From Bacteroidaceae bacterium (lineage in GTDB: Bacteria > Bacteroidota > Bacteroidia > Bacteroidales > Bacteroidaceae): DNA of 48,782 nucleotides. Below, piece by piece: positions 35,232 through 42,894 of this stretch. The notes beneath the pieces are model-generated. The model did no database searches and had not been told where the DNA came from. It saw only the letters and a program-made list of their open reading frames with translations. Within the stretch, counting starts at the first letter, position 1. Each line of letters starts with the position of its first letter. The stretch covers positions 1 to 48,782 of the forward strand of contig JAKSIX010000012.1 of NCBI GenBank assembly GCA_024398595.1. Direction: 5' to 3'. The translations under genes and the position numbers were made by a program.

Positions 35232-36641
35232 ATGAGAAGAGCATTTATTACATGTCTGTTAATGGCGTTTGTCACTGTAGTACTCGCTCAAGACAATCCT
35301 GTGGTTATGAATGTAGCCGGATACGATGTCACACGCAGTGAGTTTGAGTACTTCCTGCAGAAGAATTGTGTTGAGGATACACTGGATTTCAAGACAATTT
35401 CAAAGTATGCTGACCTGTATGTGAACTTCAAGTTGAAAGTCGCGGCGGCTAAGAGCGCGGGTATTGATACTACGGCAGCGTTTATAAACGAGTATAAGTC
35501 CTATAGGGATATTTATGCTGACAAAATATTGGTTGATTCAACCTGGCTTGAAACAAGAGCTAAGGATCTGTATCACGAGAATGAGGAAACCGTAGGTCCG
35601 CAGGGATATTATGATGTGTCAATGATATCACTTCTTCCTGAAGATGAGAAAGAAGAGAGTATTAAGGCAACCGGGATGCACTTATTTGAGAGACGGCAGG
35701 CAATATTGGATGGAGAAGTATCTTTCAGCGAAGTGGCCAAACAGGAGTCATACGATATATTGGCCGAGGACGGCGGCTATATGGGATGGATTACAAGGAC
35801 AGAGCTCCCGGGGGCTGTTGCGGATCAGTTGTTCATGTATGGGCCTGATACATTGACAATGCCAATTTGGACTGAGTACGGATGGCTGATGTTTGAAATA
35901 AGGGGACAAAAAGCTTTTGAACCATATGAAGAACAGCGCAGTCAGATTATGCAGTGGATGCATGACAATGGGTATGACAGATTTGCAAAATATTCTACTG
36001 CAAATAAATATGCGCGGAATCACGGATGGGAGGTGAGAGATGAAGAAGCCTTGTCCCGTTTGGATAGTATTCTGGAGGAAGCATATCCTGATTTCGGCAA
36101 TGTGTCTATGGAATATCATGACGGATTGCTGTTGTTTGAGATAAGCAACAGAAAAATATGGAACAGCATAAGTTCCGATACGACACTGCTGGAGAAGTGG
36201 TTTGATGGGCATCGCAACGACTATGTATTTGATAAACCTGTATTCAAAGGCTGCATTATGATGTGCGCCAGTGAGGATATATACAATGAAGTCGTAAAGG
36301 TAACAGAAGGAGTAAATCTGGAACAGTTGAAATCGAGGATTGATGAATATGACCCTGAACATATCAAGGTACATGCGCAATACGGGCCGTTCCGAAAAGG
36401 AGCCAACTCCTATTGCGATGCGATAGTATTTGGTGAGGGACAGCCTTCGATGTCCGTCTCTTTTCCATATACCGGTTATATTGGAAGGGTGCTTGAGACC
36501 CCGGAGGTATGGACAGATGTGCCTGGAGCTGTAATCAGTGACGCACAGGATGCGGCTGAGAAAGCGTGGGTGAAAGAACTGCGTAAGCAATATGGCTTCA
36601 AGTTGTACAAGAAGGAACTTAAGGTAATGTGTACCGAGTAA
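35232..36641 (+). CDS. Periplasmic parvulin-like peptidyl-prolyl isomerase
   Basis: A 469-residue exported protein with signal peptide MRRAFITCLLMAFVTVVLAQ cleaved near the AQD site. An N-terminal SurA-like helical part (GYDVTRSEFEYFLQKN, YVNFKLKVAAAKSAGID) precedes a parvulin-type segment at about 125-225 (ISLLPEDEKEESI, FSEVAKQESYDILAEDGGYMGW). The rest of the protein is a long C-terminal region with weak SurA resemblance. It is the first of three chaperone-like genes in a row that probably serve outer-membrane protein folding. Its TAA overlaps an ATG of the next gene. Confidence 0.85.
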   Translation: MRRAFITCLLMAFVTVVLAQDNPVVMNVAGYDVTRSEFEYFLQKNCVEDTLDFKTISKYADLYVNFKLKVAAAKSAGIDTTAAFINEYKSYRDIYADKILVDSTWLETRAKDLYHENEETVGPQGYYDVSMISLLPEDEKEESIKATGMHLFERRQAILDGEVSFSEVAKQESYDILAEDGGYMGWITRTELPGAVADQLFMYGPDTLTMPIWTEYGWLMFEIRGQKAFEPYEEQRSQIMQWMHDNGYDRFAKYSTANKYARNHGWEVRDEEALSRLDSILEEAYPDFGNVSMEYHDGLLLFEISNRKIWNSISSDTTLLEKWFDGHRNDYVFDKPVFKGCIMMCASEDIYNEVVKVTEGVNLEQLKSRIDEYDPEHIKVHAQYGPFRKGANSYCDAIVFGEGQPSMSVSFPYTGYIGRVLETPEVWTDVPGAVISDAQDAAEKAWVKELRKQYGFKLYKKELKVMCTE

Positions 36642-37489
36642 TGGTCGTATTTCTGCTCATATCAGTGCTTCTTCTGCAATTTTCCTGTTCTGAAAAATCA
36701 AGTACAGCGGAGCAGGGGCGGACACCTGTCGTGTCTGTGGATGGAAACTATCTGTATTATGATGAATTGGCGAAAGTTATGTCCCCGGACCTTTCTCCAG
36801 AGGATAGTGCCGCTTTTGCAGACAGTTATATAAGAAATTGGATATCAGAACTTCTATTATATCAGAATGCCCGTCGTAACATTCCTGATACGAGGGAGAT
36901 TGATGCATTGGTTGAAAATTACAGACGTGCGCTTATAGTTCATGACTATGAACAGAGGATGATAGAGCAGAAATGCAGGAATGAGGTTAATGAGTCTGAT
37001 ATACAGAAGTTTTATGACGAGAATGGTACTCTGTTCATCATAGAAGAGCCCATAGTCAAGGGTCTGTTCATAAAACTGCCGTTGTCAGTGCCCAATTTGA
37101 ACAAGGTGAGGAAATGGTATGCTGATTTGTCAGAGCAGTCATTGGATGAACTTGAGAAGTACTGCATGGTGAATGCTGTCAAATATTATGTTCTTTATGA
37201 CACGTGGACTTCAATTTCTCAGATAGAGTCTATGATGTCGCTGTCATCCAATTCTTTGAGGGATGAAATTGCCCAAAACAAAAAATTTGAGATGAAGGAT
37301 GATTCGTTCATATATTTTGTAAATGTGACGGATATCAGGAATCGTGGAGAACAGGAACCGTTGGAGAAGGCAAGTGTGGAGATAAGACGTCTGCTGAGGA
37401 ACAGCAGTGAGGTGAATTTCATTGAACGCATGAAGCAGGAACTTTACGAAAGTGCCATTGCCAAAGACAGGATAGTTTTTTTCAATTGA
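36629..37489 (+). CDS. SurA-N-like lipoprotein without visible isomerase domain
   Basis: A protein of about 286 residues with a lipoprotein signal ending at LLLQFSC. The start is either the GTG at 36629 (MYRVMVVF, supplying an arginine in the n-region) or the ATG at 36641 that forms a TAATG junction with the upstream stop. The mature protein shows a SurA N-terminal style helical pattern (VDGNYLYYDELAKVM, SYIRNWISELLLYQNARR, ENYRRALIVHDYEQRM) but no parvulin GG..GW motif, so it looks like a chaperone-only or degenerated isomerase. The next gene follows within 8 bases. The exact role is unknown; an outer-membrane folding function is inferred from context. Confidence 0.7.
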   Translation: MYRVMVVFLLISVLLLQFSCSEKSSTAEQGRTPVVSVDGNYLYYDELAKVMSPDLSPEDSAAFADSYIRNWISELLLYQNARRNIPDTREIDALVENYRRALIVHDYEQRMIEQKCRNEVNESDIQKFYDENGTLFIIEEPIVKGLFIKLPLSVPNLNKVRKWYADLSEQSLDELEKYCMVNAVKYYVLYDTWTSISQIESMMSLSSNSLRDEIAQNKKFEMKDDSFIYFVNVTDIRNRGEQEPLEKASVEIRRLLRNSSEVNFIERMKQELYESAIAKDRIVFFN

Positions 37490-37496
37490 CGTGGGT

Positions 37497-38858
37497 ATGA
37501 AGAGATTGTGGTCAATTGTGATATTGATGGTTATGTCGGCTGTGGCAATAGCCCAGAATGACAATGTGATAGATGAGATCGTATGGCTTGTGGGCGATGA
37601 GGCTATATTCAAGTCGGAGGTCGAGGAACTGCGGATTCAGTCTCAGATGCAGGGTGTGCGTTGGGACGGTGATCCCTATTGTCTGATACCCGAGGAACTT
37701 GCGGTTCAGAAATTGTTTATCAATCAGGCTGTGCTTGACAGTGTGATTGTGACTAACAGTGAGGTGTCAGACCAGATTGAATATACGGTGCAGGCATTGG
37801 CAAATCAATATGGGAGTGTTGAGAAAGTGGAAGAGTACTATGAGATGACAATCAATGATATACGTCTCCGTATGGAGGACAATGTCAGAAACCAGCTGAT
37901 TACCAAAAAGATGCGCAGTAATATTGTCGGTAATGTAAAGGTCTCGCCGGCAGAGGTACGCAAGTACATGAAGGAGATACCGATAGAGGAAATACCGTAT
38001 GTGCCTACTCAGGTGGAGGTTCAGATTATCACACGTGAACCCGTTATTCCGCAGGAGGAAATAGATGCGGTTAAGGCTGAGCTGAGAGATTATACGGAGA
38101 GAATCCAGGAAGGAACTGCCCAGTTCTCGACTTTGGCTCTGCTGTATTCAGAGGATCCGGCATCGGCCCGGCGTGGTGGTGAGCTGGGTTTTGTAGGGCG
38201 GGCAGAGGTTGTTCCTGAATTCGCCACGGTGGCATTCAATCTGACTGATCCCAAAAAGGTATCGAAGATTGTCGAAACGGAGTATGGCTATCATATCATA
38301 CAGCTTATTGAGAAACGTGGGGACAGAATCAATGTGCGGCATATTTTGCGGAAGCCCAGAGTGCCGGATGAAGCTGTCAATACGGCATTGAACACCTTGG
38401 ATTCAATTGCCGACGAGATACGCAATGAAAAGTTCTCGTTTGATGAGGGGGCGCGTTATCTGTCATACGATAAGGATACACGTAACAATAACGGACTGAT
38501 GACGTATCACCCCGAGGATGAGAATACGTCAGTATCGAAGTTCGAAATGCAGCAATTGCCTCAGGAAGTGGCAAGGGTCGTTGACAGGATGCATGTCGGT
38601 GAAATATCAGATCCGTTTACCATGGTTACCAGAGATGGCAAGGTGGTCTGTGCCATTGTAAAGCTGAAGAGCCGTATTTCCGGTCATCAGGCTTCAGTAA
38701 CGGAGGATTTCCCTATACTGCGGGAGATAGTGCTGCAACGTAAGCAGGATGAGACTTTGCAGAAATGGATCCGTGAAAAACAAAAGACCACGTATGTGAA
38801 GATATTTGACGGATGGAATGACTGTGAATTCCGCTATCCGGGTTGGGTGGTTCAGTAA
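37497..38858 (+). CDS. surA: SurA-like periplasmic chaperone / peptidyl-prolyl isomerase
   Basis: A 453-residue exported protein with signal peptide MKRLWSIVILMVMSAVAIAQ. The N-terminal SurA chaperone domain begins at VIDEIVWLVGDEAIFKSEVEE; two parvulin units follow, the first with FSTLALLYSEDPASARRGG, ELGFVGRAEVVPEF and EYGYHIIQLIEKRGD, the second with INVRHIL and a less conserved FSFDEGARYLSYDK. The ATG at 37497 is chosen over a GTG 6 bases upstream. It is the most canonical of the three chaperone genes here and probably escorts outer-membrane beta-barrel proteins. An OstA-like gene follows after 3 bases. Confidence 0.88.
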   Translation: MKRLWSIVILMVMSAVAIAQNDNVIDEIVWLVGDEAIFKSEVEELRIQSQMQGVRWDGDPYCLIPEELAVQKLFINQAVLDSVIVTNSEVSDQIEYTVQALANQYGSVEKVEEYYEMTINDIRLRMEDNVRNQLITKKMRSNIVGNVKVSPAEVRKYMKEIPIEEIPYVPTQVEVQIITREPVIPQEEIDAVKAELRDYTERIQEGTAQFSTLALLYSEDPASARRGGELGFVGRAEVVPEFATVAFNLTDPKKVSKIVETEYGYHIIQLIEKRGDRINVRHILRKPRVPDEAVNTALNTLDSIADEIRNEKFSFDEGARYLSYDKDTRNNNGLMTYHPEDENTSVSKFEMQQLPQEVARVVDRMHVGEISDPFTMVTRDGKVVCAIVKLKSRISGHQASVTEDFPILREIVLQRKQDETLQKWIREKQKTTYVKIFDGWNDCEFRYPGWVVQ

Positions 38859-38861
38859 GTT

Positions 38862-40517
38862 ATGTCACTGAATTTGTCTGAGATAGTAAAACATGGAGCC
38901 GGCATTGTACGTTTGCTGTTTTTGTCGGTTTTTTTGATGACTCCGGCATGTATCCTGTATGCGGAGGACGCAGACTCCACGGAGAATTATGTATATCTGT
39001 TGAATTCAGATGAAATCAGGTACAATCAATATGTGAATTCCGAAGCACAGTTGTTGGTTGGAAATGTTATTTTCCGTCACGACAGTATGTACATGTATTG
39101 CGACAGTGCTCTGTTCTTTCAGAAGAGGAATTCCTTTAATGCTTACAGGAATGTGCGTGCAGAACAGGGTGATACGTTATTCCTGTTCGGGGATTCTCTG
39201 CTGTATGATGGCGCATCCAGAGTGGCACGGGTACGTGGCGGGGTGCGTCTTGAGAACAGGGAGATGATTCTGCTCACTGACAGTTTGAATTATGACCGCA
39301 ACAGCAGTATAGGATATTTTTTCAATGGGGGTACGCTGCTTGATGCCACCAGCACTCTTACATCGGAATACGGTGAATATCGCACTGAATCGGGAGTGAC
39401 GGTGTTCCGTCAGGATGTGGTATTTGAGAATGTGGATTATACGATGTACACCGACACGCTGGTGTATAATGTTGACAGCAGAAAGGCTTTTTTTGTGTGT
39501 CCTACGCGTATTGTAAGTGAGGATAATACGGTTGAGACAGATTCCGGATGGTTTGACACTACGAATAGGAATTCCGTATTGCTGGACCGTTCCCGTATTT
39601 TGTATTCGGATGGGGAACAGCAGATGACGGGTGACAGTATTGTTTATCACAATGCGGAAAACCAGATATATGGTTATGGAAATGTGCTGATTAATGATTT
39701 CTCAGATCATATTGATGTGCAAGGGGATTATGCTTTCTATGACAGGAACAGGGATTCGGCAATAGTGAGCGGTAACGCTCTGGCTATTGAGTATTCTGAG
39801 AAGGATAGTCTTTTCCTGCATGCTGATACTTTCAAACTGAGGAGTGTGCAGAAGGATTCTACCCTGAATAGAATTATGATGGCTTATAATAAAGTCAAGG
39901 CATTCAGGATTGACTTGCAGATGATATGTGACTCAATGGAATTCCAGTCGGTTGATTCGTGCCTGACTTTATATGGCGATCCTATTGTATGGTCTCAGAG
40001 CCAACAGATATTGGGCGAGGTCATCAAGGCTTATATGAACGACAGTACGATTGAATGGGCTCACGTGATAGGTCAGGCTCTGTCTGTAGAACAGGTGGCT
40101 ATGGATCAGTTCAATCAGATTTCAGGCCGTGAGATTAAGGCTTTTTTCAAAAATGGGGATATAGACAGGGCAGAAGTTGACGGTAATGTTAATGTCAGGT
40201 ATTATCCGTATGATTCCGATAGTATCGTCATCGGATTGAACGAGACAGCGGCATCACATATGAATGCTGCATTCAAGGCACGAAAGGTAGATAAGATAGT
40301 TGTGACAGGCAGTTCGGAGGGCACGCTTTATCCCATGGATCAGATACCTCCCGGAAAGAGGGAACTTGTCAATTTTGACTGGTTCGCAGATCTGCGGCCA
40401 CGTGACCGTGAGGATGTATTCCACTGGCGTGGCAAGAAGGCTGAGGATAAACTGAGGGAGAATGTTTTTTCCAGAGATGTCCCTTTGCCAACTCTGCCGG
40501 TTATAAAAGGAAAATAA
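38862..40517 (+). CDS. OstA/LptA-like periplasmic protein
   Basis: A 551-residue protein with a hydrophobic export signal (RLLFLSVFLMTPACILYAE). The body is made of repeated beta-strand pairs typical of the OstA/LptA/LptD-N family: NEIRYNQYV-like segments, YMYCDSALFF, GDSLLYDGASRVARVRGGVRLENREMILLTDSLNYDR, and YDRNRDSAIVSGNAL. In this family such strands form the jelly-roll bridge that passes LPS across the periplasm. Bacteroidota commonly carry such a long OstA-like protein after SurA-like genes. It ends the chaperone block; an inverted repeat and repeat copy B follow in the 247-base gap. Confidence 0.82.
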   Translation: MSLNLSEIVKHGAGIVRLLFLSVFLMTPACILYAEDADSTENYVYLLNSDEIRYNQYVNSEAQLLVGNVIFRHDSMYMYCDSALFFQKRNSFNAYRNVRAEQGDTLFLFGDSLLYDGASRVARVRGGVRLENREMILLTDSLNYDRNSSIGYFFNGGTLLDATSTLTSEYGEYRTESGVTVFRQDVVFENVDYTMYTDTLVYNVDSRKAFFVCPTRIVSEDNTVETDSGWFDTTNRNSVLLDRSRILYSDGEQQMTGDSIVYHNAENQIYGYGNVLINDFSDHIDVQGDYAFYDRNRDSAIVSGNALAIEYSEKDSLFLHADTFKLRSVQKDSTLNRIMMAYNKVKAFRIDLQMICDSMEFQSVDSCLTLYGDPIVWSQSQQILGEVIKAYMNDSTIEWAHVIGQALSVEQVAMDQFNQISGREIKAFFKNGDIDRAEVDGNVNVRYYPYDSDSIVIGLNETAASHMNAAFKARKVDKIVVTGSSEGTLYPMDQIPPGKRELVNFDWFADLRPRDREDVFHWRGKKAEDKLRENVFSRDVPLPTLPVIKGK

Positions 40518-40523
40518 TAACTG

Positions 40524-40595
40524 GAATCTGTATTGAAATCCATCTCGAAAATCCTTCATGAAATTTTTAATCGGACATTTCAAAACAGATTCTAA
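40524..40595. repeat. Inverted repeat with GAATCTGTNTTGAAAT arms
   Basis: GAATCTGTATTGAAAT (40524-40539) and ATTTCAAAACAGATTC (40577-40592) are inverted copies with one mismatch around a 37-base centre that contains the palindrome TTCATGAA. The right arm, extended to 40595, recurs with one mismatch at 23808-23826. It lies right after the OstA-like stop and abuts copy B of the larger element. It could be a small mobile-element remnant or a 3'-end structure. Confidence 0.5.
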
Positions 40596-40747
40596 GGTTT
40601 CGCATGCGAAACTTTAGTTCCAGCCGTTCTCGGCTGGGTTCTCCTCTGAGGGGAGGATGTAGGTGGGGGCATACAAGGATATTATTATTCAAGTTTCACC
40701 TTGACAGCCTCTGAATGACAGCAATTTTGAATCCAGCGAAACTTGAA
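40594..40747 (+). repeat. Dispersed intergenic element, copy B (154 bp)
   Basis: The inverted-orientation counterpart of 27668-27890. It begins with a 16-bp perfect palindrome GTTTCGCATGCGAAAC, then an AGCCG/CGGCT hairpin, a CTCCTCTGAGGGGAG hairpin, an AGGTGGGG box, AAGGATATTATTATTC, and a terminal stem between TTCAAGTTTCAC (40688-40699) and GCGAAACTTGAA (40736-40747). It lacks the internal 76-base duplication of copy A. The end lies 17 bases before the ATG at 40765. Confidence 0.85.
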
Positions 40748-40764
40748 ATAATAAAAATGGTATT

Positions 40765-41049
40765 ATGGGAATGTTCAGTATCAGGGAGCCACGCCGTATA
40801 GAGCATAAATATATCTATTATGACGAGCGTAAGGAGAAACTGAAGAAAATAGAGGAGAAAGCGAAGAGGGAGCTTGGTTTGTCGGAGGATACTTTCGATC
40901 CTGAGAATATAAGAGGTAAATTCATTGAGGGTACAAAGCATCTGAAGAGGCGCAAGCAGTCGGGCTCGAAGTCCATACCGCTTCCCGTAGCGATAGTGCT
41001 TATTGTGGCATTGCTGATGCTATGGGTTTATCTCAGACGTGGAATGTAA
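40765..41049 (+). CDS. Small single-pass membrane protein, unknown function
   Basis: A 94-residue protein. The first 65 residues are charged and helical (EHKYIYYDERKEKLKKIEEKAKRE, shortened here to its key Lys/Glu pattern), followed by a basic stretch HLKRRKQSGSKS and one transmembrane segment near residues 72-90 (PVAIVLIVALLMLWVYL), so it is probably tail-anchored with its bulk in the cytoplasm. No family is recognised with confidence. The gene precedes mutL by 16 bases. It directly follows repeat copy B, which may provide its leader or promoter. Confidence 0.7.
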   Translation: MGMFSIREPRRIEHKYIYYDERKEKLKKIEEKAKRELGLSEDTFDPENIRGKFIEGTKHLKRRKQSGSKSIPLPVAIVLIVALLMLWVYLRRGM

Positions 41050-41065
41050 TTTGTGGAAGTATTCT

Positions 41066-42877
41066 ATGGATGATGTGGTTAGGCTTTTGCCAGAGTCTGT
41101 GTCAAGTCGCATAGCCGCCGGGGAGGTGGTGCTGCGTCCGGCATCTGTCGTCAAGGAGATGCTGGAGAATGCTATCGATGCCGGAGCAACATCGGTCCGT
41201 ATTATATTGACGGATGCAGGAAGGACTGCGATACAGATTGTTGACAATGGTATGGGAATGTCCGTAGCGGATGCCTTGCTGGCATTCCAGCGTCACGCGA
41301 CATCGAAGATAAGTACCCCGGAAGATTTGTATTCACTGAGTACATTCGGATTCCGTGGCGAGGCATTGGCATCGATTGCGGCAGTCTCGGAGGTACAGCT
41401 GAGAACACGTCGTGAGGAGGATGAGATTGGCACTTGTGTAACAATACACGGTGGTGGCACTCCAGTGCAGGAGCCTGTGTCCTGTCCTAAAGGTTGTGAC
41501 TTCACGGTAAAGAATCTGTTCTTTAATCTCCCGGCCAGACGGAAGTTCCTGAAAAGCAATCAGACGGAACTCAGCAATATAATGAAGGAGGTGGAGAGAA
41601 TTGCGCTGGTTCATCCGGAACTTGCGGTGTCCGTCTTCCATCAGAATAATGAGATACTGTCATTGCAGACGGTAAGTTCCTTTAAACAACGCATCGCGGC
41701 TGTTTTCGGCAATGGAATAAACAAGTCGCTGATTCCTGTATCAACTGAAACATCGGCGGTTTCCATATCCGGATATGTAAGCACTTTTGACGGGGTGAAG
41801 AAGAAAGGCGCGGAGCAGTTCTTTTTTGTAAATGGACGTTATATGCGTCATCCGTATTTTCATAAGGCTGTGTTGGAGCCATATGAGAATCTTATACCGG
41901 TATCTGAGCAACCGTCATATTTCCTGTTCCTTACCGTTCCGGCGGACTCAATAGATGTGAATATACATCCGGCCAAGACGGAGATAAAGTTTGAAGAGGA
42001 ACAGCTTGTCTGGAAAATTCTGAATGCGGCTGTGCGTGAAGCCGTAGGTCGCTATGAAGGTACCACTTCGATTGATTTTGATACGGAGGGAATGCCTGAT
42101 ATACCTGTAATGTCGGATCCGGCGGTGCAGGTGCGTCAGCCAAAGGTTAGTTATAACCCTACATACAATCCTTTTAATTCGGTCAGCGAAAAACCCCGCA
42201 ACAGTGGTAACGGGGACTGGACAAAACTGTTCGGTGGTGTGCTGGACAGTAAGTTGAAAGAGGCATCGCAGGATTATGAAAAGCCCTTTGCCAGCGAATC
42301 TGCACTTGAAAAGTCATCGGGAATCATTCCCTGTTTTCAATATGGCGGTTATATTGTGACGAAATCGGACAGGGGCGTGATGATTGCAGATCAGCGTAGA
42401 GCACATATTACGATACTGTATAACAGGTATCTGTCTCAGCAAAGAAGCGGAGAGAGTGCATCACAGGGACTGCTGTTTCCTGAGATAATGCAGTTGTCAC
42501 CATCGGATTCGGCCTTGCTCGCCGGATGTGAAGAGGAACTTTTCTCTTTCGGCTTTGATTTGTCGGATATGGGACACGGTGCTGTGGCAATACAAGGCGT
42601 GCCTGCCGGTCTGGAAGGTAAGGATTACGGTGCTTTGTTGACAGACCTTCTTCATTCTGTGACCGATGGTGTGCAGGAGGAATCGGATAAAAGGCGTGAG
42701 AGAATGGCATTGTCAATGGCACGGATAGCTGCGGTCAGCTCAACCAAAGTCCTGTCTGTGGCTGAGATGCAGGATTTGATTGGCGCGCTTATCCAATGTG
42801 GCCTTCCAAACCGTACGCCGGAAGGCAAAGTCATCTATATTGCTATGGATGATGGTGAATTGTCCTCCCATTTCTGA
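41066..42877 (+). CDS. mutL: DNA mismatch repair protein MutL
   Basis: Mismatch-repair GHKL ATPase linking MutS to downstream nicking or excision. From the ATG at 41066 (603 residues) the N-terminal motifs are SRIAAGEVVLRPASVVKEML, NAIDAGAT, DNGMGM and STFGFRGEALASI; the transducer-like region ends with VNIHPAKTEIKF. A variable linker follows, then a C-terminal dimerisation domain. An ATG at 41039, inside the upstream small gene, would add nine residues and is less likely. A 9-bp hairpin spans its stop codon. Confidence 0.94.
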   Translation: MDDVVRLLPESVSSRIAAGEVVLRPASVVKEMLENAIDAGATSVRIILTDAGRTAIQIVDNGMGMSVADALLAFQRHATSKISTPEDLYSLSTFGFRGEALASIAAVSEVQLRTRREEDEIGTCVTIHGGGTPVQEPVSCPKGCDFTVKNLFFNLPARRKFLKSNQTELSNIMKEVERIALVHPELAVSVFHQNNEILSLQTVSSFKQRIAAVFGNGINKSLIPVSTETSAVSISGYVSTFDGVKKKGAEQFFFVNGRYMRHPYFHKAVLEPYENLIPVSEQPSYFLFLTVPADSIDVNIHPAKTEIKFEEEQLVWKILNAAVREAVGRYEGTTSIDFDTEGMPDIPVMSDPAVQVRQPKVSYNPTYNPFNSVSEKPRNSGNGDWTKLFGGVLDSKLKEASQDYEKPFASESALEKSSGIIPCFQYGGYIVTKSDRGVMIADQRRAHITILYNRYLSQQRSGESASQGLLFPEIMQLSPSDSALLAGCEEELFSFGFDLSDMGHGAVAIQGVPAGLEGKDYGALLTDLLHSVTDGVQEESDKRRERMALSMARIAAVSSTKVLSVAEMQDLIGALIQCGLPNRTPEGKVIYIAMDDGELSSHF

Positions 42878-42886
42878 GAGGACAAT
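42859..42886. terminator. Hairpin across the mutL stop (convergent with peptide transporter)
   Basis: ATTGTCCTC (42859-42867) pairs with GAGGACAAT (42878-42886) around a 10-base loop containing the mutL stop. It lies between convergent mutL and the peptide transporter gene. No long T-run follows, so termination or 3'-end stabilisation is only likely. Confidence 0.45.
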
Positions 42887-42894
42887 GCTGTCTG

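Noticed and set aside
35748-36590. 280-codon minus-strand frame over the first chaperone gene
   Set aside because: The plus-strand protein has a clear signal peptide and SurA-like pattern; the antisense frame has none.
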